Assembly (NCBI GenBank): GCA_038531745.1
Contig: JBCBBJ010000011.1
Span: 44,770 to 108,769 of the forward strand
Direction of reading: 5' to 3'
Length of the DNA stretch: 64,000 nucleotides
DNA from: CALLPQ01 sp038531745
GTDB taxonomy: Bacteria; Pseudomonadota; Alphaproteobacteria; Caulobacterales; Parvularculaceae
Part shown: positions 7,086-16,159 of the stretch, in pieces
Layout: the number at the start of each line of letters is the position of its first letter
Position numbering within the stretch: the first letter of the stretch is position 1
Program-made: the position numbers and the translations under genes
Notes under the pieces: generated by a model
Seen by the model: the letters and a program-made list of their open reading frames with translations, nothing else
Database searches by the model: none
What the model was told of the DNA's origin: nothing

Positions 7086-9044
7086 GTGACACAGATGAAA
7101 ATTGGCGTTTGTTACTACCCTGAACAATGGGATCAAAACCAGTGGTCAGTTGATGCGCAGAATATGGCGGCATGCGGAATACGTGTTGTGCGCATTGCAG
7201 AGTTTGCTTGGGCCACCCTGGAACCAGAGCCTGGCAACTTTGACTGGACCTGGCTTGATATGGTGATGGATCTTTTTCATCGCCATGAGATTGGGGTGAT
7301 CCTTGGGACACCCACAGCAACACCGCCAAAGTGGCTTATTGATCTGCATCCGGATATTCTTGCATTTGATGAAAATGGTCACCCGCGCCGGTTTGGCTCG
7401 CGGCGCCATTATTGCTTTTCATCGCCGATTTATCGTCGTGAAAGCGCACGGATCGTCACGCTCATGGCCCAACGCTATGCAGATCATCCCGCGCTCATCG
7501 GTTGGCAGACTGACAATGAATATGGATGTCACGATACGGTACGCAGCTATTCTGCCAATGCCGCTGCGGCCTTCCGCAGCTGGTTGCGTGAAAAATATGC
7601 GGACATTGCCGCCCTGAATAGGGCATGGGGAACATGCTTCTGGTCGCAGACTTACCGTCATTTCGATGAAATTGATCTACCCATGCAGACGGTGACGGAG
7701 GCAAACCCTGCCCACCGGCTCGATTTTTACCGCTTCTCTTCCGATCAGGTTGTTGCTTATAATCGTCTGCAGACAGATATTTTGAAGAAACAGACGCCCT
7801 ATGCTGATGTTTATCATAATTTCATGGGGCATTTTCTTGATTTTGACCATTTTGATCTGGGTAAGGATATTGATGTGGCGGTGTGGGATAGCTATCCCCT
7901 CGGTTTTCTTGATCAGGAGGCATATGACGCCGAAGCCAAGCGCCTTTTTATGCGACAAGGGCACCCCGATTTTGCCGGCTTGCACCATGATCTGTATCGC
8001 GCCTGTGCCGATGGGCGGTGGGGGGTGATGGAACAACAGCCGGGCCCGGTAAACTGGGCACCTAATAATCCCGCCCCGCTTCCCGGTATGGTGCGGTTAT
8101 GGGGACATGAGGCGCGTGCCCATGGCGCAGAACTCTTTAGTGTTTTCCGCTGGCGGCAAGCGCCTTTTGCCCAGGAAAATCTCCATGCCGGGATGCGGTG
8201 TGTGAATGATCGCCCGGCCCCGGCCTATGGCGAGGTGGAAACCCTTGCCCGCGAGGTCAAAGAGCATCCGGTATCGGGGGCGTACTCAACGCCGACATCT
8301 AAGGCCAAAATTGCGCTTATCTTCAGCTATGAAACGGCCTGGATGTCGCAAATCAAGCCTCAAGGGACCCAGTGGGATTATTTCTTTCTTGTCTTCAATT
8401 GGTACCGCGCGGTTCGTCAATTGGGCCAGGACGTTGATATTGTACCGCCAGGGCGTGACCTCACAGGGTATAAACTCGTTCTGGTGCCAAGTCTGATGCA
8501 GGTGAGCAAGGACGCCGCCCATGCATTCGAGGCGTGTGAGGGCGAGCTTGTCTTTGGTCCGCGTACCGATAGCTTTACGGAAAATATGCAAATCCCCAGC
8601 GGTCTCGGATTTTCAAGCCTGTCGTCGCTATTGCCCATCACGATTGTTCGTGCTGAGAGCTTTCCGAAGTTTTACGCGGAAACCGCGCGCTTTGACGGGA
8701 AACCTGTTGCAATCGGCGGATGGCTTGATCATATCGAAACCGCGCTGTTGCCGAAGATTGTCAGTGACGCGGGCAATGCGCTCTATTTTCATGAGGGTCG
8801 CACCCATTATGTGGCCGGTATTCCCGATACGGCTTTTCTGGATAGCCTCATAACAAACTGTCTGGAACGGGCGGGGCTCGTGATTAGGCGGCACGTGGCC
8901 GGTGCGCGGACCCGAAGCATCGGTGATTATCAGTATACCTTTAATTATGGTCCCTCACCGATTTCACTTGAGGCCGATAACATGCTTTATGCCGGGCGAA
9001 CGTTATCGGCTGGCGGCGTTGGCTTGACGCGAAATAATCCGTAA
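7086..9044 (+). CDS. GH42 beta-galactosidase
   Basis: Cytoplasmic family 42 glycoside hydrolase of 652 residues; no signal peptide. The N-terminal TIM barrel opens with IGVCYYPEQW. The acid/base Glu145 is in QTDNEYG and the nucleophile Glu316 is in VMEQQPGPVNWAP; both sit where they do in known GH42 enzymes. Beta-galactosidase trimerisation-type domain and small C-terminal domain follow. Start is GTG at 7086 or ATG at 7095; family members usually begin MKIGVCYYPEQW, so 7095 is equally good. It opens a galactose-plus-glycerol locus, so a beta-galactosyl-glycerol substrate is likely here (inference). Confidence 0.92.
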   Translation: MTQMKIGVCYYPEQWDQNQWSVDAQNMAACGIRVVRIAEFAWATLEPEPGNFDWTWLDMVMDLFHRHEIGVILGTPTATPPKWLIDLHPDILAFDENGHPRRFGSRRHYCFSSPIYRRESARIVTLMAQRYADHPALIGWQTDNEYGCHDTVRSYSANAAAAFRSWLREKYADIAALNRAWGTCFWSQTYRHFDEIDLPMQTVTEANPAHRLDFYRFSSDQVVAYNRLQTDILKKQTPYADVYHNFMGHFLDFDHFDLGKDIDVAVWDSYPLGFLDQEAYDAEAKRLFMRQGHPDFAGLHHDLYRACADGRWGVMEQQPGPVNWAPNNPAPLPGMVRLWGHEARAHGAELFSVFRWRQAPFAQENLHAGMRCVNDRPAPAYGEVETLAREVKEHPVSGAYSTPTSKAKIALIFSYETAWMSQIKPQGTQWDYFFLVFNWYRAVRQLGQDVDIVPPGRDLTGYKLVLVPSLMQVSKDAAHAFEACEGELVFGPRTDSFTENMQIPSGLGFSSLSSLLPITIVRAESFPKFYAETARFDGKPVAIGGWLDHIETALLPKIVSDAGNALYFHEGRTHYVAGIPDTAFLDSLITNCLERAGLVIRRHVAGARTRSIGDYQYTFNYGPSPISLEADNMLYAGRTLSAGGVGLTRNNP

Positions 9045-9079
9045 TGTTTGGCGTGCCTGCGTTGCTGATAGGCTTGTGC

Positions 9080-9850
9080 TTAATCCCCGGTACTTACAAA
9101 GACTTCGGTGCCTTGATCACCGATCGCACTGGCATAGGGCTCTTCGGGAGAAATATCCGTGTAGAGCGCATCAATATCCGCAAAAGAACCGAATCGGATC
9201 ATGGCGCGGCGTCCAAATTTGGAATGGTCAGCAACAAGCAAGGTGCGTTCAGCATTACGAAAAATGACTTTTGCTGTTTCGGTTTCGCGGGCGTCAAAAT
9301 CAAGGAGCGAGCCGTCCTCAGCAATGCCACTGACCCCGACGATCCCAAAATCCAGCCGGAACTGCGCCATGTAGTCCGTCACTGATTGACCAACGATGCC
9401 CCCATCGCGATTGCGCACGATGCCGCCGGCGACACAAACCTCAAAACTCTCATTCTCTGCGGCAATCCTTGCCACGTTGAGGTTGTTCGTCACGATGCGC
9501 AGGTTCTTATGATCAAGAAGGGCCTCCATCACTGCTTCAGTCGTGGTGCCGATATTGATGAAGAGGGACGCCCCGTCATGAATGTGGGTTGCGACCAACT
9601 GGCCAATATGGTTCTTGCTGGTGGGGAAGAGCTTCTTACGCTCAGTATAAGGATTATTCTCTGTGCTGACATTTTTGCCTGCGCCCCCATGAAAGCGGGT
9701 GAGAAGATTGCGGTCACAAAGGTCATTGATATCGCGTCTGATGGTTTGCGGTGTGACACCGAAGGCATCCACCATACCTTCGGTGGAAACGAACCCATGT
9801 TCGTCAACAAGATCGAGAATGGATTGCTGGCGCCGCGATAGTCCGTCCAT
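9080..9850 (-). CDS. glpR: GlpR-type DeoR family repressor
   Basis: A 256-residue DeoR family regulator. An N-terminal helix-turn-helix (about 1-56) contains QQSILDLVDEHGFVSTEGM and QTIRRDINDL. The C-terminal sugar-phosphate sensor domain contains INIGTTTEAV and VTNNLNVA. GlpR proteins are released from DNA by glycerol-3-phosphate. The gene is divergent from glpK, and a GlpR-like operator lies between them. A second pair of such sites precedes glpD. The galactosidase genes in the same locus suggest that it also governs galactoside use. Confidence 0.88.
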   Translation of the reverse strand: MDGLSRRQQSILDLVDEHGFVSTEGMVDAFGVTPQTIRRDINDLCDRNLLTRFHGGAGKNVSTENNPYTERKKLFPTSKNHIGQLVATHIHDGASLFINIGTTTEAVMEALLDHKNLRIVTNNLNVARIAAENESFEVCVAGGIVRNRDGGIVGQSVTDYMAQFRLDFGIVGVSGIAEDGSLLDFDARETETAKVIFRNAERTLLVADHSKFGRRAMIRFGSFADIDALYTDISPEEPYASAIGDQGTEVFVSTGD

Positions 9851-9889
9851 TCAATTTGCTCCCAATACCGGTCCAAGTCTCTGTTTTTA

Positions 9890-9903
9890 CTGATTATAAT
9901 CAG
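9890..9903. promoter_or_regulatory. 14-bp perfect palindrome in the glpR leader
   Basis: CTGATTA TAATCAG is a perfect palindrome 40 bases upstream of the glpR start. It embeds a TATAAT on the plus strand and its mirror on the minus strand. It may be a promoter element, or an operator for another regulator. Nothing in the window identifies a binding protein. Confidence 0.35.
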
Positions 9904-9973
9904 ATCGGCGTCCGTTCCCAGTGCCGTGAACAGTCGGGCATATGGTTCTTGGCGAGGGCGCGACATTTTTGTC

Positions 9974-9993
9974 TATGTTCGCAAACGAAAATG
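9974..9993. promoter_or_regulatory. GlpR operator in the glpR-glpK intergenic region
   Basis: The sequence TATGTTCGCAAACGAAAATG matches the enterobacterial GlpR operator WATGTTCGWTWWCGAACATW at most positions. The core ATGTTCGCAAACGAA recurs exactly, inverted, before glpD. It lies 101 bases before glpK and 124 before glpR, so it can govern both. Confidence 0.75.
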
Positions 9994-10093
9994 GCGTACG
10001 AATCCAAAAAACCGGCGTGATCTGATCGATAAAAGACCGGTTTTCAGAGCGCACAAAGATGCTAGGCGCATTGATTGAGGGAAGGAAAGGTTC

Positions 10094-11581
10094 ATGGCTG
10101 AAAGGCACGCAATTCTCGCCATTGATCAGGGCACCACCAGCTCGCGGGCCATGGTGTTTGATAGTGCCGGCTCAATCCTCGCCGTGGCGCAGGCGGAGTT
10201 TCCGCAGATTTATCCCGATGCCGGTTGGGTCGAGCATGATCCGGAGGCGATCTGGAAAACGACAATCACCGCCGCAAAACAAGCCGTCGCGGAAGCGGGC
10301 GCCAAGGGTGACGATGTGAGCTGCGTGGGTATCACCAACCAACGCGAAACGACGCTCGTCTGGGACCGAAAGACAGGGGAGCCAATCCATAATGCCATTG
10401 TCTGGCAAGACAGGCGGACTGCGCAAATTTGTGCCGACTTACGGGCGGCCGAACACTTGCCGCTCGTTCGGGAGCGCACTGGGCTTTTGCTTGACCCTTA
10501 CTTTTCCGCCACGAAGATCGCATGGATCCTTGACCATGTGCCGGGCGCGCGCGCCAGAGCCGAAGCCGGAGAGTTAGCGTTTGGCACGGTTGACAGTTTT
10601 CTAATCTGGCGGCTCACAGAAGGCAAAGTGCATGCCACCGATGCCACCAACGCCAGCCGCACCAGCCTTTTTAACATTCACACCAATGATTGGGACGAGG
10701 CGCTGCTGGCAATCTTCCGGGTACCGCGTGCCTGTCTCCCGCAGGTGAAAGACTGCGCCGCTGATTTTGGTATGACGGCGACGGCGCTCTTTGGCCGGCC
10801 TTTGCCCATCACTGGAGTGGCGGGGGACCAACAGGCGGCAGCTATCGGTCAGGCGGGTTTTGCCGAAGGTGCGATCAAAAGCACCTACGGCACGGGGTGC
10901 TTTGTCCTCGTCAACACTGGGCAAAAGCCGGTGACGTCGGGCAATAATTTGCTGACGACCATTTCATATCGCTTAAACGGTGAAACAACTTACGCGCTGG
11001 AGGGATCGATTTTCTCCGCCGGGGCAAGTGTCCAGTGGCTGCGCGATGAACTTGGGATCATCAAAGATGCCCGTGAAACCGAAGCCTTGGCGCAATCGCT
11101 GGATGGTAATCAGGGGGTTTATGTTGTCCCCGCTTTTGCTGGTTTGGGTGCGCCCCATTGGCGGGCCGATGCGCGGGGTCTGATATGCGGTTTAAGCCGG
11201 GGTAGCGGGCGCGCGGCCATTGCCCGGGCGACCCTCGAATCCGTTGCCTATCAAACCGCCGATCTTCTTTCGGCGATGCAGGCTGACGGTGTTGTCAACA
11301 CAAATTTGCGGGTTGATGGCGGCATGGTTGCCAATGACTGGATGCTGCAATTTCTGGCCGACATTCTGCAAACCCCGGTAGAGCGCCCAACCATCATGGA
11401 AACAACGGCGCTGGGCGCAGCTTTTCTTGCCGGTTTACAGATGGGGTATTTTGATGGTCTCGACGACATTGCCCGGCGCTGGCAGCGCGATGTAATCATC
11501 CCGCCCACCATGAAAAAATCTGTGCGCGACGGTTTGCTGGCCGGCTGGCAGCAGGCGGTACGCCGTGCGCTTGCGCCCTGA
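10094..11581 (+). CDS. glpK: glycerol kinase
   Basis: Phosphorylates glycerol to glycerol-3-phosphate in the cytoplasm. At 495 residues it has the usual length. FGGY-kinase signatures are clear: ILAIDQGTTSSRAMVFD at the N-terminus, GVAGDQQAAAIGQAGF in the middle, and ATLESVAYQTADLL plus LRVDGGMVANDWMLQF near the C-terminus. AAGGAAAGG precedes the ATG. It is divergent from glpR, with a GlpR operator between. The alpha-galactosidase gene follows after 53 bases and is probably co-transcribed, an unusual neighbour for glpK. No glpF facilitator is in the window. Confidence 0.97.
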   Translation: MAERHAILAIDQGTTSSRAMVFDSAGSILAVAQAEFPQIYPDAGWVEHDPEAIWKTTITAAKQAVAEAGAKGDDVSCVGITNQRETTLVWDRKTGEPIHNAIVWQDRRTAQICADLRAAEHLPLVRERTGLLLDPYFSATKIAWILDHVPGARARAEAGELAFGTVDSFLIWRLTEGKVHATDATNASRTSLFNIHTNDWDEALLAIFRVPRACLPQVKDCAADFGMTATALFGRPLPITGVAGDQQAAAIGQAGFAEGAIKSTYGTGCFVLVNTGQKPVTSGNNLLTTISYRLNGETTYALEGSIFSAGASVQWLRDELGIIKDARETEALAQSLDGNQGVYVVPAFAGLGAPHWRADARGLICGLSRGSGRAAIARATLESVAYQTADLLSAMQADGVVNTNLRVDGGMVANDWMLQFLADILQTPVERPTIMETTALGAAFLAGLQMGYFDGLDDIARRWQRDVIIPPTMKKSVRDGLLAGWQQAVRRALAP

Positions 11582-11634
11582 TTGAGCGACCAATATTTGA
11601 TCCGTACTAGTCTTAATATTCGAAAGCTACGCCC

Positions 11635-13776
11635 ATGACACAGCCTGCCTATTTTGTTTTGAATGGGGCGCGGTCCACCCTGATCCTCAAAGCGGAGATC
11701 GGTACCAGCCCGAGCCTTGTGTATTGGGGTGAACGGTTGCGCGATGATACCGATGCGCAGTCCATCGATATGCTCCGTGCCCGTCAGGGGGCACGCGGGG
11801 TTGCGTCGCTTGAAGTGCCGATCTCGCTCTCGTGTGAACCAGGAACGGGCTATCTTGGCCCATCGGGATTAGAAGCCCACCGGGCGGGGCAAAGTTGGGC
11901 GGCCCTCCTGCGCACCACCGATGTTACCCAGACCGAGACAATGATCAGTTTGACTGGTGCTGACGACCATCACGGCCTGACCATCCGGCACACCTTCACC
12001 ATTGATCCCCATAGTGACGTTGTGGTCATGAATACGAGCCTTGAAAATCATGGCGAGCAGCCGCTGACCCTCGATTGGATGGCGGTAATGTGTATTCCGG
12101 TGCAACGCGAATTCACCGAAATGGTCAGCTTTAGCGGGCGTTGGGCCAGTGAATTTGAAACGGACCGCTCCCCCATACCCTCGGGCGGATTTGTGGTGGA
12201 AAACCGGCGAGGGCGGACCTCCCATGACCGGTTCCCCGGGCTTATTCTGTGTACAGCACAAACTCAGGAACGTCGCGGGATCTGTCTCGGCCTTCATCTT
12301 GGCTGGAGCGGTAATCACCGGATGCGCGTTGATCTTCTGGCCGATGGACGCGCTGTTGTGCAGGCCGGAGAATACTTCTTCCCGGGGGAGATGCATCTGG
12401 CCCCCGGCGAAACCTACGATACCCCTGATCTTTTTGCCCAGTTCAGCGCCACAGGTTTTAACGGGATGTCGGCCGGGTTTCACGATTACTACCACACTCA
12501 TATGCGTGACCCGCATGTGGCCGCGCGCCCCCGGCCCGTGCACTACAACACGTGGGAGGGCATTTATTTTGACCACGATATGGAAACGCTCAGCACCCTT
12601 GTGGATCGTGCCGCCGATCTCGGCGTTGAACGATTTGTACTTGATGATGGCTGGTTTCGCGGGCGACGCCACGATGCGGCGGGTCTTGGCGATTGGGTGG
12701 TTGATAAAACGGTGTACCCTGATGGCCTCCAGCCGCTCATTGACCAGGTAAATGGGCGCGGCATGGCATTTGGGCTCTGGGTTGAGCCGGAAATGGTGAA
12801 CAAAGATAGCGATTTTTTCCGTGCTCACCCCGATTGGATCCTTGGTGCAGAACCGACGCCCCATGTGCCGTTCAGGAACCAATTTGTTGTGGACCTTGGC
12901 AACCCCGACGCCTTTGCCAATATCTTTAACCAGATCGACGCAATCTTGTGTGAATATCCAAAGATTGACTATCTCAAATGGGATATGAACCGCGACCTGT
13001 CGCATCCTGGCGGTCATGATGGGGCTGCGTCCGTCCACCGTCAGACGCGGGCGCTCTACGCGCTGATCGCTAAGCTGCGCAACAAGCATTCAGGCGTCGA
13101 GATTGAAAGCTGTTCGTCCGGCGGGGCGCGGGCGGATTTCGGTATTCTTCAGCACACAGACCGGATTTGGACATCGGACTCCAATGACGCCCTTGACCGG
13201 CAGCTCATTCAGCGGGGGGCGTCTTATTTCTTTCCGCTTTGCGTCTTGGGCGCCCATGTGGGGCCACGTGATTGCCATGTGACGGGACGGCATTTGTCCA
13301 TGAAACTGCGGGCGGCCACAGCGTTATTTGGTCATATGGGTGTTGAGGCAGACCTGCTTGAAATGGATGAAGAGGATTGCGCGGCTCTGAAAGAAGCCAT
13401 TGCGCTATACAAAAATAATCGGGAACTGATCCATGAGGGGCAGTTTATCCGGGTGGATGACGCGCCATGGCAAAATACTGTAGGCGTGATTGCCAAGGAT
13501 GGGTCACGCGCGCTCTATTCCTGTGCGATCCTTCAGTCTATTCCCCATGTCTTACCGGGCGTAATGAAGTTTCACGGTCTCGATCCCGATCGGGTTTACC
13601 TGCTAAAGGTTGCTTGGCCTACGGAGGTTGAGACGCCCTATCAAATCCATCTTGAAACCTATGGCATGTTGCATGAAGGGTTGGAGGCGCGCGGCGATAT
13701 CCTCAAACGGGTCGGTCTTCAACTGCCACTCATGATGCCGGAATCCTGTCTCCTGTTCGAAGTCAATGCCATTTAA
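11635..13776 (+). CDS. GH36 alpha-galactosidase
   Basis: Retaining alpha-galactosidase of 713 residues with an N-terminal beta-sandwich domain, a TIM barrel and a C-terminal beta domain. The nucleophile is Asp450 in YLKWDMNRDLSHPGG. The acid/base is Asp515 in IWTSDSNDALDR. CSSGGARADFGIL between them binds substrate. There is no signal peptide, so it acts on imported galactosides. It lies between glpK and galT, which ties alpha-galactoside cleavage to both glycerol and galactose use. Confidence 0.94.
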   Translation: MTQPAYFVLNGARSTLILKAEIGTSPSLVYWGERLRDDTDAQSIDMLRARQGARGVASLEVPISLSCEPGTGYLGPSGLEAHRAGQSWAALLRTTDVTQTETMISLTGADDHHGLTIRHTFTIDPHSDVVVMNTSLENHGEQPLTLDWMAVMCIPVQREFTEMVSFSGRWASEFETDRSPIPSGGFVVENRRGRTSHDRFPGLILCTAQTQERRGICLGLHLGWSGNHRMRVDLLADGRAVVQAGEYFFPGEMHLAPGETYDTPDLFAQFSATGFNGMSAGFHDYYHTHMRDPHVAARPRPVHYNTWEGIYFDHDMETLSTLVDRAADLGVERFVLDDGWFRGRRHDAAGLGDWVVDKTVYPDGLQPLIDQVNGRGMAFGLWVEPEMVNKDSDFFRAHPDWILGAEPTPHVPFRNQFVVDLGNPDAFANIFNQIDAILCEYPKIDYLKWDMNRDLSHPGGHDGAASVHRQTRALYALIAKLRNKHSGVEIESCSSGGARADFGILQHTDRIWTSDSNDALDRQLIQRGASYFFPLCVLGAHVGPRDCHVTGRHLSMKLRAATALFGHMGVEADLLEMDEEDCAALKEAIALYKNNRELIHEGQFIRVDDAPWQNTVGVIAKDGSRALYSCAILQSIPHVLPGVMKFHGLDPDRVYLLKVAWPTEVETPYQIHLETYGMLHEGLEARGDILKRVGLQLPLMMPESCLLFEVNAI

Positions 13777-13824
13777 GCGTGTACTGATGATAAGATGGCA
13801 GGACAGACAGAAAAGGTAAATTAG

Positions 13825-14934
13825 GTGGATCGGCACGAAACAGTATCCAGAACCGTCAATGGTGCATGTGCCCATGTGCGGCGGGCGGAAAAGCCCGACG
13901 GGCGAGCACTCTTTGTCTATGGGCGCGGCCCCCATAACTTATCCATGGCCAGTGAAAATCTTGACGGGGGGCCGAAGGATGCGCAATTGCGTTGGCACCC
14001 TTTGCGTCAGGAATGGTCCGTCTACGCCGCAGGTCGACAAAATCGAACGTTCAAGCCGTCTCTGTCTGATGATCCGCTGGCACCCATGCGTAACTCCGTG
14101 GACGGATCGGCAATTGTGACGGAAATTCCATTCGAGGATTTTGAGCTCGCCATTTTCGAGAACCGCTTTCCCAGCTTCGCTAGTTCGGGTGAGACGGAGC
14201 TCGGGTCACAAAGTGTGCTCACCGTGCCCACCGGTGTGAAGACACGCGCCGCCACCGGGCGGTGTGAAGTTGTGGTCTATACCAGCGCCGCCACCGGTAG
14301 TCTTGCAACGCTCACTGACGACCGGCGGATATTGTTGGTACAGGCATGGATTGATCGTTTTGCGGCGCTTTATCGGGGCGGCGCGCGGTTTGTCTTGCCT
14401 TTTGAAAATCGCGGCGATGCGGTTGGCGTAACCCTGGCGCATCCGCACGGTCAGATTTATGCGTTTTCTATCATTCCCCGGGTTCAGCGCGACGCGGCGT
14501 CAGCGTTTGCATCGGGCTATAGTCTCGCCGACGAGATGGGCCGGTGGGATGACTATATGGTTGCCGAAAAAGATGGGCTTGCGGTTTTTGCGCCGCCCTT
14601 CGCCCGGTTTCCGTTTGAGTTGTGGATTGCCCCTACGGCGCGGCGCGCGCATCTTGCCGACCATAGTGATCAGGAATTGACGGCGTTTGCCTGGCTGCTA
14701 GGGGAGGTGACCCGGCGGTATGACACCTATTTTGGCCGCGACACCCCCTACATGATGTCGGTACAGGCAAGCCCGGTGGACGCGCAGGATCATTGGCATT
14801 TTACAACACAGTTTTATCCACTCTTGCGCTCCCCCGATAAAATCAAATATCTCGCCACCGTTGAGCAAGCCACGGGGCTTTTCACGGTTGATGTCCTGCC
14901 GGAAGAAACGGCAAAAATATTTAGAGCGTTATGA
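13825..14934 (+). CDS. galT: galactose-1-phosphate uridylyltransferase
   Basis: Exchanges UMP between UDP-glucose and galactose-1-phosphate in the Leloir pathway. Length 369 residues, GTG start at 13825 with an AGG-rich leader. The active-site motif HPHGQIYAF has His206 and His208, the latter being the uridylylated residue in the family. RWHPLRQEWSVYAAGRQNR and the late HWHFTTQFYPLLRS are also typical. It overlaps galK by four bases (ATGA), so the two are translationally coupled. galE, needed to recycle UDP-galactose, is not in the window. Confidence 0.95.
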   Translation: MDRHETVSRTVNGACAHVRRAEKPDGRALFVYGRGPHNLSMASENLDGGPKDAQLRWHPLRQEWSVYAAGRQNRTFKPSLSDDPLAPMRNSVDGSAIVTEIPFEDFELAIFENRFPSFASSGETELGSQSVLTVPTGVKTRAATGRCEVVVYTSAATGSLATLTDDRRILLVQAWIDRFAALYRGGARFVLPFENRGDAVGVTLAHPHGQIYAFSIIPRVQRDAASAFASGYSLADEMGRWDDYMVAEKDGLAVFAPPFARFPFELWIAPTARRAHLADHSDQELTAFAWLLGEVTRRYDTYFGRDTPYMMSVQASPVDAQDHWHFTTQFYPLLRSPDKIKYLATVEQATGLFTVDVLPEETAKIFRAL

Positions 14935-16019
14935 TGACCGGAATAGAAAACGAGCGGCACCAATGGATTGAGCGGGCCCTTGGCGCAGAGCCCCATGGAC
15001 TGGCCATGGCCCATGGCCGGGTCAATCTCATCGGGGAGCATATCGATTATCATGGCGGTACGGTGTTGCCCACGGCAATACCCAATCGCGCTGATGTGGG
15101 TGTGGTTTTGGGCACCGGTATTGATCACGATACTGTGTATGCGGACGGCTTTGGCCAAAGCGTTTCGCGTCCGCTTGATGATCCGGCAAACCATCATTGG
15201 TCTGACTATGTGGTGGGGGCCTTGCAACTGGCCCGCGCTGAGGGGTTGATTGAGGGCGGGGCGCGTCTTGCCACCGTAAGTGATGTGCCCCACGGGGCTG
15301 GTCTTTCCTCGTCGGCGGCCATCACGGTGGCCACCTTGAAAGCGATCCTGACCGCCGCGGGCCGGATGATTGACAATGTCCAAGTCTCGTTATGGGCGCA
15401 ATCGATTGAGCATCACTATATCGGTATGCCTTGCGGGATCATGGATCAGATGGCGGTTGCCATCGCCACCCATGGTCAGGCGCTCTGTCTTGATACGGAT
15501 AGTCTTGATTACACGCTGGTTGATTTGCCAGCGGACCATCGCTTTATGGTCGTTCATTCGGGGGTTAGCCGGCGGCTGGAAGATGGGCGGTATGCCGGGC
15601 GTCGACACGAATCAGAAGCCGCCGCGCAAGCGCTCGGCGTGCCTCAATTGTGCAAAATGAGTGATGAGGCGGCGGCGCGGATCGGGACGTTGGACCCGGT
15701 TTTGCAACGCCGCGCCCGCCACGTGCATTCCGAACATCGCCGGGTGCTCGATACGGTGACAGCGTTAAATGCGAGAGACTTTGCCGCGGTAGGCGCGCTT
15801 TTTGCGCAAAGCCACCGGTCCATGCGCGATGATTTTGAGATGACAACCCCGCAGATTGATGCGTTGGTTGAGGGGGCGGTGGAAACCGGGGCCGTTGGCG
15901 CGCGGTTGACCGGCGGCGGCTTTGGGGGGTGTATCGTGGCACTTGTGCCTGCGGCTGCGGCCACGGACTGGTTTTCCGCGTTGGAACGGCGCTTTCCAGC
16001 GATATCGTTGGTGGCATAG
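14931..16019 (+). CDS. galK: galactokinase
   Basis: GHMP kinase of 362 residues that makes galactose-1-phosphate. Signatures: GRVNLIGEHIDYHGG near the N-terminus (substrate binding), DVPHGAGLSSSAAITVA (phosphate loop), and the C-terminal GARLTGGGFGGCIVAL. The catalytic Asp is expected in MPCGIMDQMAVA. Its start overlaps the galT stop. It completes a galactosidase, galT, galK block inside a glycerol regulon. Confidence 0.96.
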   Translation: MMTGIENERHQWIERALGAEPHGLAMAHGRVNLIGEHIDYHGGTVLPTAIPNRADVGVVLGTGIDHDTVYADGFGQSVSRPLDDPANHHWSDYVVGALQLARAEGLIEGGARLATVSDVPHGAGLSSSAAITVATLKAILTAAGRMIDNVQVSLWAQSIEHHYIGMPCGIMDQMAVAIATHGQALCLDTDSLDYTLVDLPADHRFMVVHSGVSRRLEDGRYAGRRHESEAAAQALGVPQLCKMSDEAAARIGTLDPVLQRRARHVHSEHRRVLDTVTALNARDFAAVGALFAQSHRSMRDDFEMTTPQIDALVEGAVETGAVGARLTGGGFGGCIVALVPAAAATDWFSALERRFPAISLVA

Positions 16020-16087
16020 GGCGGCAGCGCCCCTTGGTTTTCGGCGGTTTTCAGTCTCCATTGGCATAAAAGACACAGCCAAACGGC

Positions 16088-16107
16088 AATGTTCGTTTTG
16101 GTGCATT
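16088..16107. promoter_or_regulatory. distal GlpR operator candidate before glpD
   Basis: AATGTTCGTTTTGGTGCATT keeps the left half ATGTTCG and the outer CAT of the GlpR consensus; the right half is degenerate. It lies 29 bases, centre to centre, before a better site, a distance of nearly three helical turns. Confidence 0.5.
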
Positions 16108-16116
16108 GCACAATAC

Positions 16117-16136
16117 ACTATTCGTTTGCGAACATG
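16117..16136. promoter_or_regulatory. GlpR operator before glpD
   Basis: The right half CGAACAT is perfect and the core TTCGTTTGCGAACAT is the exact reverse complement of the glpK-side core. The site ends 24 bases before the glpD ATG, where a bound repressor would block transcription. This also argues that translation starts at 16160 and not inside the operator. Confidence 0.75.
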
Positions 16137-16159
16137 GCGATCATCCCTATTTTGGCGGC

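Noticed and set aside
11869..13089. 406-codon open frame antisense to the alpha-galactosidase
   Set aside because: It lies wholly inside GH36 on the opposite strand, has no ribosome site, and its composition is that of a shadow of a GC-rich gene.
16106..16159. Extended glpD start at a TTG
   Set aside because: It would place coding sequence over both GlpR-like operators and adds residues not seen in the family; ATG 16160 is preferred.
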